This document shows positions 1 through 5,897 of a stretch of 11,314 nt of DNA, piece after piece. The DNA is taken from NCBI GenBank assembly GCA_030643125.1, contig DAOWML010000040.1, positions 1 through 11,314 of the forward strand. Reading direction: 5' to 3'. Under the pieces are notes generated by a model that saw only the letters and a list, made by a program, of their open reading frames with translations, did no database searches and was not told the origin of the DNA. The translations under genes were made by a program, and so were the position numbers. Numbering within the stretch: position 1 is the stretch's first letter; every line of letters begins with the position of its first letter. This stretch comes from Bacteroidales bacterium. Its GTDB lineage: Bacteria > Bacteroidota > Bacteroidia > Bacteroidales > UBA12077.

Positions 1-166
1 CGTAATTCAATGAAACTGATGTCCCGGAACGAACTAACTGTCCAGATAAATGATTTTCTGCTTTTGAATTAGGCATTTCATTTACAATCTCAATTATCAA
101 AACTAAAAACTCAATCAATCGTTCTTCCCTGCCTTGCCGGCAGGCAGGTAAATCATATTTATTCAT
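1..166 (-). CDS. Four-helix-bundle protein, S23/23S rRNA intervening-sequence family (3' end beyond window)
   Basis: The frame starts at ATG 164-166, after an in-frame TGA two codons upstream, and stays open to base 1, giving 55 residues. After a short N-terminus comes a likely amphipathic first helix (EERLIEFLVLIIEIVNEMP, about residues 14-32), then GQLVRSGTSVSLNY (42-55). That matches the N-terminal half of the four-helix-bundle family first described from intervening sequences in 23S rRNA genes, whose hallmark is an RSGTS...N segment. Family members are common as stand-alone genes in Bacteroidota; their function is not established. Residues 7-13 (PACRQGR) are encoded exactly by a GC-rich palindrome at 128-148 that appears to be inserted between the usual DL and EERL segments. 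The gene lies 112 bases after ftsZ on the same strand; transcription could be read-through or its own. Family call fairly sure from the partial sequence; completeness unknown. Confidence 0.8.
   Translation of the reverse strand, partial: MNKYDLPACRQGREERLIEFLVLIIEIVNEMPNSKAENHLSGQLVRSGTSVSLNY
128..148. repeat. GC-rich palindromic element inside the S23-family gene
   Basis: A 21-base near-perfect palindrome: outer arms CCTGCC and GGCAGG flank TTGCCGGCA. Removing one T (134 or 135) leaves a perfect 20-base palindrome, so a 10-bp stem with one bulged base is possible. Sixteen of 21 bases are G or C in a very AT-rich neighbourhood. It is 21 bases long, keeps the reading frame, and encodes PACRQGR on the minus strand. 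From general knowledge, palindromes of this type (peptides such as LPACRQ) recur across Bacteroidota genomes, often next to or within small accessory genes. Only one copy is in this window, so its dispersed nature cannot be shown here. Confidence 0.75.
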
Positions 167-185
167 ATTTAATCAACTTCTAAAA

Positions 186-217
186 TCATCATTCGTTAAT
201 CGGTGTTCGATATTCAA
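186..217. repeat. Repeat-like intergenic tract upstream of the S23-family gene
   Basis: On the minus strand this reads TTGAATATCGAACACCG followed by ATTAACGAATGATGA. I recall closely similar strings ahead of S23-type genes in Bacteroidota genomes, so it may be a dispersed repeat or a conserved leader that travels with the gene. There is no second copy in the window and no strong hairpin. The assignment rests on recall, not on internal repetition. Confidence 0.4.
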
Positions 218-250
218 TTTATCTTTCGCTTTTTTATTGACTTGAAGAAA

Positions 251-276
251 CTAATAGCTAACAGCCAAAAGCTTTC
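251..276. repeat. Degenerate heptamer repeat just after ftsZ
   Basis: On the plus strand, a partial unit CTAAT is followed by AGCTAAC, AGCCAAA and AGCTTTC, three 7-base units sharing AGC at the same phase. It begins two bases beyond the ftsZ stop codon (279-281). Short arrays of AGCTAAY-like units are a recurring intergenic oddity in Bacteroidota, as I recall. With about three imperfect units this may be chance. It does not form a convincing terminator: the best stem is 4 bp (AGCT/AGCT) with no following U tract. Confidence 0.4.
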
Positions 277-278
277 AA

Positions 279-1757
279 TTAATCCACATTATCATGTAAA
301 TAAGAATTATTCGGATTTAAAGTAGCTCCATCATTATCCTCATCATCTTTTAGTGAGTAACGTGAAACTTTTGAATCATCAGAATGATCAGGTTGTTCTA
401 TTTTTAGATTTTTTCGTTTATATGCAGGTTCACTTTCAAACTCGTCGATATTATCTTTAATTTTTGATGAATCCATTCGTCTCTCTTTCATCCTTTCACG
501 AGATTCATTCAATTTTTTCAAAATCTCCGATTTTTTAGTTTCAACCGCTACTTCAGTATCTGATTCAGGTTCCTGAAGAACAACAAATTTATCAGAATCT
601 GTATTTCTGCTTTTCTTTATATCAAAATCTAAAGTACGTTGAGTTAAATCCAGGCTTTTATCTTCTTCATCTATAAGTTCATCATCCAATATTAATGTTG
701 GAGCTTCTCTTTTAACTACATTTTCACTTTCTGATAAGGTTATGGTCTTTTTAGTGGTTTTCTTAGCGTAAAGTTCTGGGATACTATTACTCTCGAAACC
801 TGTAGCAATTATAGTAATGCCAATACTTTCCCCAAGTTTTTCGTCAGCACCTGTTCCCCAAATAATGTTAGGACTTGAACCCACTTCACTATTAACATAA
901 TCGGCTATTTCGCCAATTTCATCCATAGTAATTTCGTTTGTTCCGGATGTAATATTTAACAATATATTTTCTGTTCCATTAATATCGTTATCATTTAATA
1001 ATGGAGATGTTAATGCTTGCTGAACTGCTTTTACGGCTCGGTCTTCGCCTTCGGCAATACCTGTACCCATTAAAGCAACACCACTATTTGAAAGAACTGT
1101 TTCTACATCAGCAAAATCAACATTTATATATCCAGAAACAGTTATTATTTCTGCAATTCCTTTTGCTGCAGTTGCCAAAACATTATCAGCATACGAAAAA
1201 GCTTCTGAAAATTTCAAATTACCGCAAACTTCACGTAACTTCTCATTATTAATAACAAGTAATGAATCTACATATTTTTCAATCTCGCTAATTCCTTCCA
1301 CAGCTTGACTAATTCGGCGGTCTCCTTCGAAACGAAAAGGGATTGTAACGATTGCGATCGTTAATAAGCCCATTTCTTTAGCAGCCTTAGCTATTATTGG
1401 CGCTGCTCCGGTTCCTGTTCCTCCACCCATACCTGCAGTAATGAAAACCATTTTTGTGTTACCTCCCAGAATATCAACAATATCATCAAGGTTTTCGATT
1501 GCAGCCTGACGACCAATTTCAGGTTTATTTCCTGCTCCACGACCCTCGGTTAAAGACTCGCCTAATTGAACTTTTACTGTTACAGGACTATTTGCAAGCG
1601 CCTGTGCATCAGCATTACAAACCACAAAATTAACATCTTTGATGCCCTGTCTGAACATGTGATTAACTGCATTACCACCTCCTCCACCAACTCCAATAAC
1701 TTTAATTATTGAAGACCTGTCGACAGGTAAATCGAAATTCATTAAATCATCAGTCAT
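279..1757 (-). CDS. ftsZ: Cell division GTPase FtsZ
   Basis: Tubulin homologue that polymerises with GTP into the cytoplasmic Z ring and directs septal wall synthesis. Seen in the 492-residue product: an N-terminal nucleotide-binding fold with GVGGGGGNAVN (22-32), the tubulin signature GGGTGTG (111-117), and the T7 synergy loop NVDFADV (212-218), whose Asp residues complete the GTPase site of the neighbouring subunit. The globular core ends near residue 330. A long, charged, probably disordered linker of about 150 residues follows, then a short conserved C-terminal tail (NSYLHDNVD) expected to bind FtsA. The linker makes it longer than the roughly 380-residue E. coli protein, as is usual in Bacteroidota. 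It is the last dcw gene, 56 bases after ftsA. The ATG at 1755-1757 gives the expected short N-terminal extension. No Shine-Dalgarno; the upstream region is A/T-rich. Confidence 0.98.
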   Translation of the reverse strand: MTDDLMNFDLPVDRSSIIKVIGVGGGGGNAVNHMFRQGIKDVNFVVCNADAQALANSPVTVKVQLGESLTEGRGAGNKPEIGRQAAIENLDDIVDILGGNTKMVFITAGMGGGTGTGAAPIIAKAAKEMGLLTIAIVTIPFRFEGDRRISQAVEGISEIEKYVDSLLVINNEKLREVCGNLKFSEAFSYADNVLATAAKGIAEIITVSGYINVDFADVETVLSNSGVALMGTGIAEGEDRAVKAVQQALTSPLLNDNDINGTENILLNITSGTNEITMDEIGEIADYVNSEVGSSPNIIWGTGADEKLGESIGITIIATGFESNSIPELYAKKTTKKTITLSESENVVKREAPTLILDDELIDEEDKSLDLTQRTLDFDIKKSRNTDSDKFVVLQEPESDTEVAVETKKSEILKKLNESRERMKERRMDSSKIKDNIDEFESEPAYKRKNLKIEQPDHSDDSKVSRYSLKDDEDNDGATLNPNNSYLHDNVD

Positions 1758-1811
1758 AATATTTAATTTTACCAGTTACTTAATTTGATATTAAATGAGT
1801 CATATTTAATT
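1750..1811 (-). repeat. Imperfect direct duplication around the ftsZ start
   Basis: The minus strand carries AATTAAATATTATGACTGA (1750-1768), which contains the ftsZ start codon, and a near copy AATTAAATATGACTCA (1796-1811) upstream. Both have an A/T-rich leader running into ATGACT. Such a match can arise by chance in AT-rich DNA, but its position on both sides of the ftsA-ftsZ spacer is suggestive of a local duplication of the initiation region. Confidence 0.35.
1780..1803 (-). other. Possible 7-codon upstream ORF before ftsZ
   Basis: ATG at 1801-1803 opens a frame encoding MTHLISN and closes with TAA at 1780-1782, 22 bases before the ftsZ ATG. Its start context duplicates that of ftsZ. Ribosomes leaving ftsA could initiate here and then at ftsZ. 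There is no evidence that it is translated, and a short AT-rich spacer can hold such a frame by chance. Confidence 0.15.
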
Positions 1812-1813
1812 AA

Positions 1814-3136
1814 CTACATTTCCGCGTCATTTTCATCGAAGATATCTGTAAATACCTTCTTTAAATTACCCATAAATCCGGATTTGCTTTCCCTTTTCAC
1901 ATCATCATTCTCTTCTGCAACATTATCTTCAAGTTCAGTTTCCGATTCATTAAGTTTAACAGCACTTTTATTTTTATCATTTTGCTCAAATCCTTTTAGA
2001 ATAAGCCCTACACCTGTTGCATGCATAGGATGATTAACCTCAGGAATAGCATCTGAAGCTAAATGTTCGGTAGGATAGCCAATTCGAACATCCATTCCTG
2101 TTTTGAATTTAAATAATGCCGGAAGATGTTTTAACAAAGCTCCACCACCTGTTAAAACAATGCCTGCACTTAATTTATCGAAATATCCTGAATTCTCGAT
2201 TTCATATATTACGGCATCAAGGATTTCTTCCATTCGGGATTGAATTATGTAAGCTAAGCTTTTAAAAGATATTTCTTTTGGCTCACGTCCACTAATTCCG
2301 GGAATAGAAACAACTTCTGTATCTTTTGCCAAATCGCCTAAAGCCGAACCATATTGTATTTTTAATAATTCAGCCTGACGCTGTAAGATCGAACATCCTT
2401 CTTTAATATCTTTTGTAATCACATCTCCGCCAAAAGAGATAACTGCTGTATGCCTTATAATATCATCGTAATATACTGCAATATCAGTAGTTCCACCACC
2501 TATGTCAACCAAAGCCACGCCTGCTTCTTTTTCATCAGCAGTAAGCACTGCCTCCGATGAAGCTAAAGGCTCCAACACCAGTTGACTAAGGTTTAATCCT
2601 GCTTTAGTAATACATTTTCCAATATTTTTGGCCGATGCAATTTGCCCAATTACAATGTGAAAATTCGCTTCAACACGTTTCCCCGACATTCCAATAGGAT
2701 TTTTTACACCCGTTTCATTATCGACAATGTAATTTTGAGGAAGAACATGAATAATTTCCTCTCCAATATCAATAGGAATTTTATACATATCCTGGATAAG
2801 AGCATTAATATCATCCTTAGTTATTTCATCATCGTAAGAATCACGATTAATATAACCACGATTTTTTATACTCTTAATGTGTTGACCGGCAATACCAACA
2901 TAAACATCCGAAATTTGCTTCCCAATGGTGAACTGAACATCTTCAACAGCTTTCTGAATAGAATTTACTGCTTCTTCAATGTTTAAAACAACACCACGCT
3001 TAACTCCTTTCGAAGCGGTTTTGCTAATTCCAAGAATTTCGACCTTGCCGTTTTCTTTTCTTTTACCGACAATGGCAACAATCTTTGTTGTTCCTATGTC
3101 TATTGCTGCAACAAAATCTTCTTTTTGACTCATCAT
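1814..3136 (-). CDS. ftsA: Cell division protein FtsA
   Basis: Actin-like ATPase that tethers FtsZ filaments to the inner face of the membrane and passes signals to the septal synthase. The 440-residue product shows the ASKHA motifs in order: phosphate-1 DIGTTK (13-18), phosphate-2 DIGGGTTD (211-218) and the adenosine loop TGGGA (329-333). The SHS2/1C subdomain lies between the first two, near residues 85-165. After the core, an acidic linker (about 385-418) leads to GFMGNLKKVFTDIFDEN (420-436), a good candidate for the C-terminal amphipathic membrane-targeting helix. Two adjacent ATG codons (3134-3136 and 3131-3133) can serve as start; the first is one base after the ftsQ stop, so translation is probably coupled. 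Length and motifs are normal for Bacteroidota FtsA. Confidence 0.97.
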   Translation of the reverse strand: MMSQKEDFVAAIDIGTTKIVAIVGKRKENGKVEILGISKTASKGVKRGVVLNIEEAVNSIQKAVEDVQFTIGKQISDVYVGIAGQHIKSIKNRGYINRDSYDDEITKDDINALIQDMYKIPIDIGEEIIHVLPQNYIVDNETGVKNPIGMSGKRVEANFHIVIGQIASAKNIGKCITKAGLNLSQLVLEPLASSEAVLTADEKEAGVALVDIGGGTTDIAVYYDDIIRHTAVISFGGDVITKDIKEGCSILQRQAELLKIQYGSALGDLAKDTEVVSIPGISGREPKEISFKSLAYIIQSRMEEILDAVIYEIENSGYFDKLSAGIVLTGGGALLKHLPALFKFKTGMDVRIGYPTEHLASDAIPEVNHPMHATGVGLILKGFEQNDKNKSAVKLNESETELEDNVAEENDDVKRESKSGFMGNLKKVFTDIFDENDAEM

Positions 3137-3137
3137 A

Positions 3138-3944
3138 TTATCGTTTTGTACAAATTACTTGATTTTCAAATTTTAAACTTATTTTATCGTATTTATTCCA
3201 ACCAACATTATTTAATCCTTGCAGATAAAATGCTCGCAGGTTTCTAAATTTTATTTTATAATTCTCGATACTTCCGAAGTAAATAATATGTGCTCCAACA
3301 CGTGGAATTAACTCAAACTCATATTCATCATTTACATAAATTTGTTCTATTTGTGCTTTCCAAAAATCATCTTCGTAAATAAATTTACTCAACTCGTATA
3401 AATCACATACCAGATGATTTCTTTTCCAATTTTCATTCCGATAATTATCGGGATTGTCGCAATATATTTCACGTGTTCTGTTTACTTCAAAATGCTCAAC
3501 AATATTACCGTTAGCAACTAAAACATGCGATGAGTATTTGCTCGATAACGGCATTATTGTTCCTTCCTGATCGATATAATAACTTTGTTTGCGTTTATTT
3601 ATAACCCTTACAATCGGATTTCGCTGATCAATCTCAACCCTGATATCGCCTTCAAGCGTAACATAAACTTCCGAGTTTTTTACAGAAGCATATTGTTTTA
3701 ACTTTCTTTCCAGTTCTTTTGTATTGATTGACATTACCGATGTTCCGATAACATTCATATCAGTTTCATGGAAAAAGTCTTCAATATCGCTTACCGTAAT
3801 AAAACCGTTTCGTAAACTATCTAAAATTACTACCTTAATATCATGACAAAGAATTTTGTTTCTTCGTTCTTTAACAAAACTCATTGCAACTACGAAATAC
3901 GCAATTATAAAAACCCAAATCAATATGTTTTTTAAAATTTTCAC
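3138..3944 (-). CDS. ftsQ: Cell division protein FtsQ (DivIB family)
   Basis: Bitopic divisome protein that links early Z-ring proteins to the septal synthase. The 268-residue product has a very short cytoplasmic start, one hydrophobic membrane segment (about 4-23), then an extracytoplasmic part. Residues about 34-110 fit a POTRA domain with the typical ending TLEGDIRVEIDQRNPIVRV, followed by a beta domain beginning around SYYIDQEGTIMP (121-132). FtsQ sequences diverge strongly, so the call rests on topology, these motifs and the position between murC and ftsA. The start is GTG (3942-3944) directly abutting the murC TAG (3945-3947). This gives a normal N-terminus, and the next in-frame Met (residue 21) lies inside the membrane segment, so GTG is the best choice. 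Confidence 0.92.
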   Translation of the reverse strand: MKILKNILIWVFIIAYFVVAMSFVKERRNKILCHDIKVVILDSLRNGFITVSDIEDFFHETDMNVIGTSVMSINTKELERKLKQYASVKNSEVYVTLEGDIRVEIDQRNPIVRVINKRKQSYYIDQEGTIMPLSSKYSSHVLVANGNIVEHFEVNRTREIYCDNPDNYRNENWKRNHLVCDLYELSKFIYEDDFWKAQIEQIYVNDEYEFELIPRVGAHIIYFGSIENYKIKFRNLRAFYLQGLNNVGWNKYDKISLKFENQVICTKR

Positions 3945-5321
3945 CTAGATTTTATTATATAATTTTTTAATTGGTTCAATAAATTCATCTATATCACCGG
4001 CTCCCAAAGTCATCAGAACTTCAGGTTTTTTATTCTTTAATATTTCCAATAGTTCAGCTTTTGTACATAAAATTTTATTTTGATTTTTAATTTTATTAAA
4101 AATTAATTCTGAACTTACTCCAGGAACCGGCTCTTCTCGTGCCGGATATATATCTAACAGGATTATTTCATCAAGCAATTCCAGACTTTCTGCAAATCCA
4201 CTCACAAAATCTCTTGTGCGAGTATATAAATGTGGCTGAAAAATTCCTGTTATTCTTTTTCCCTTAAATAATTCTTTTGCTGATCCGATGGATGCTCTCA
4301 GCTCTTCAGGATGATGTGCATAATCATCAATATACACAAAATCATCACGTTGGATTTGATAATCAAACCGGCGTTGAATTCCTTTAAATTTCTTTAAAGA
4401 ATTGAAAATCTCATCGTTATGAACGCCGGATATTGTTGCTATTCCGATTGCTGCTATTGCATTTTCAAGGTTCATTATGCCGGGTAAACCTAGTTTTAAA
4501 TTATTGATTCTACCTTTTATTCCAATAAAATCGAAAACATACAGTCCGTTTTCAATCCGAATATTTTCGGCTCTGAAATCAGATTCCTTGTCTAAAGAAT
4601 AAGTGTAAATTTCAATATCATTTCTTTCCGGAATTTTAAAATCTAATCCAGCTTTTACTAATAATTTCCCTCCCGGATTAATCTGATTTACAAACTGTTT
4701 AAATGCATTTTTCAAATCATTTTCATCAGAATAAATATCTAAATGATCAGCATCAACAGCAGATATTATTGCTTTTTGCGGATTAAGATGTAAGAATGAT
4801 CTGTCAAATTCATCCGCCTCAACAACAACATATTTACTATCCTTATCGGCTAAAAAATTGGTTTTGTAATTTTTCGAAATACCACCTAAAAAAGCATTGC
4901 ATCCCATTCTCGATTTTCTCATTAAATGAGCAATCATAGTTGTAATGGTAGTTTTGCCATGTGTTCCGGCAATAGCAATACATATCTTTTCGCGTGAAAG
5001 CATTCCTAAAACTTCAGAACGTTTCTTAATCTCAAACCCTTCTTCAATAAAATAATTTAGCTCCTTATGATTCTTTGGAATAGCAGGAGTGTAAACTACC
5101 AGTGTATTGTGTTTGTTTTTAAACTCTTTAGGAATATTTAAAATATCATCGCTAAAATGAATATAAATACCTTCATTTATTAAATCGTCGGTTAATGGTT
5201 TTGAAACTTTATCGTAACCCGCCACATTTTTACCAATAGTATTATAATACCTGGCTATGGCACTCATGCCAATTCCACCAATTCCTAAAAAATAAACATT
5301 ATGTATTGTCTTAATATCCAT
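3945..5321 (-). CDS. murC: UDP-N-acetylmuramate--L-alanine ligase MurC
   Basis: Cytoplasmic ATP-dependent ligase adding L-alanine to UDP-MurNAc, the first stem-peptide step. The 458-residue product has the three Mur ligase domains: an N-terminal Rossmann-like UDP-binding domain with GIGGIGMS (13-20), a central ATPase domain with P-loop GTHGKTT (119-125), VVEADEFDRSF (166-176) and DADHLDIY (190-197), and a C-terminal domain with DDYAHHPEE (332-340), the MurC/Mpl-type motif. The position among murG and ftsQ and the full length favour MurC over the recycling ligase Mpl. It starts 15 bases after the ORF6N gene stop; the spacer has no clear Shine-Dalgarno, only an A-rich stretch. In a usual Bacteroidota cluster it would directly follow murG; here the ORF6N gene intervenes. 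Confidence 0.97.
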   Translation of the reverse strand: MDIKTIHNVYFLGIGGIGMSAIARYYNTIGKNVAGYDKVSKPLTDDLINEGIYIHFSDDILNIPKEFKNKHNTLVVYTPAIPKNHKELNYFIEEGFEIKKRSEVLGMLSREKICIAIAGTHGKTTITTMIAHLMRKSRMGCNAFLGGISKNYKTNFLADKDSKYVVVEADEFDRSFLHLNPQKAIISAVDADHLDIYSDENDLKNAFKQFVNQINPGGKLLVKAGLDFKIPERNDIEIYTYSLDKESDFRAENIRIENGLYVFDFIGIKGRINNLKLGLPGIMNLENAIAAIGIATISGVHNDEIFNSLKKFKGIQRRFDYQIQRDDFVYIDDYAHHPEELRASIGSAKELFKGKRITGIFQPHLYTRTRDFVSGFAESLELLDEIILLDIYPAREEPVPGVSSELIFNKIKNQNKILCTKAELLEILKNKKPEVLMTLGAGDIDEFIEPIKKLYNKI

Positions 5322-5336
5322 TTTTGTTTTAAGCTA

Positions 5337-5897
5337 TTATTCGTCTTCGTTGTGTTTGTGTTTGTATCCTATTTTCTTGCGTTTTGATTGTTCTAATTCT
5401 TCATGTTTTACCTGTTCTAATTGTTTTAAATATTCAAAAATCAACATAATCTTGTCATCTTGTTCTATTTCTTTCTTTTGCAATTGATCAAGCTTTTGTA
5501 AAATCTCTTTATGTGTTTCGAGTATTTCACGCATTTTAGTAAACACCCTTACTATTTGAATATTTACAGCTATTGCTCTATCGCTGTTCAACACACTTGA
5601 TAACATTGCAACACCCTGTTCTGTGAAGACAATAGGCATATATCGGGTGCCACCCCAACTTGAGGTACCAATTTGGCTCCTCAAGTTATCAAATTCTGAT
5701 TGTATCATTTCAAACATAAAATCTTCAGGAAAACGTTTTATGTTACGCCTCACCGCTCTCTTTAATTGCTTTGTTTCAACTCCATAAAGTTCTGCAAGAT
5801 CATGGTCTATCATCACCTTCTTACCTCGTATCACATATATCTTATTGATTATGATTTCATCAGGTAACATAATCTCATTTTCTTTATTTTCAGACAT
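5337..5897 (-). CDS. ORF6N-domain protein (KilA-N/phage antirepressor-related) inserted in the dcw cluster
   Basis: The product has 186 residues. Residues about 16-104 form an ORF6N domain: IYVIRGKKVMIDHDLAELYGVETKQLKRAV is recognisable in pieces (20-49), then RNIKRFPEDFMFEM (51-64), an SSWGGTRYMPIVFTEQG segment (79-95) and AMLSSVLNS (97-105). Residues about 122-175 are charged and heptad-like, probably a coiled coil for oligomerisation, and the end KRKKIGY (172-178) resembles other chromosomal family members, so it looks complete. ORF6N domains are known from phage antirepressor-type proteins and are thought to bind DNA; cellular copies in Bacteroidota have no established role. The ATG (5895-5897) overlaps the murG stop by 8 bases and the tandem stops TAA TAG (5334-5339) lie 15 bases before murC, so it should be co-transcribed with the wall genes. 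Role here unknown: a regulator, a DNA-associated protein, or a mobile passenger. Confidence 0.9.
   Translation of the reverse strand: MSENKENEIMLPDEIIINKIYVIRGKKVMIDHDLAELYGVETKQLKRAVRRNIKRFPEDFMFEMIQSEFDNLRSQIGTSSWGGTRYMPIVFTEQGVAMLSSVLNSDRAIAVNIQIVRVFTKMREILETHKEILQKLDQLQKKEIEQDDKIMLIFEYLKQLEQVKHEELEQSKRKKIGYKHKHNEDE

Noticed and set aside
167..278. Intrinsic terminator after ftsZ
   Set aside because: Only a 4-bp AGCT/AGCT stem is seen and no U tract follows on the minus strand, so read-through into the S23 gene remains possible.
1001..1252. Plus-strand open frame of 83 codons antisense to ftsZ
   Set aside because: Low-complexity Leu/Gln/His-rich translation opposite strongly conserved FtsZ sequence; no family resemblance. 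It is a frame shadow.
1785..2033. Plus-strand open frame antisense to the ftsA 3' end
   Set aside because: Ser/Leu-rich translation reflecting the acidic FtsA linker on the other strand; no independent support.
2642..2986. Plus-strand open frame of 114 codons antisense to ftsA
   Set aside because: Asn/Ile-rich translation with no recognisable domain, fully inside ftsA.
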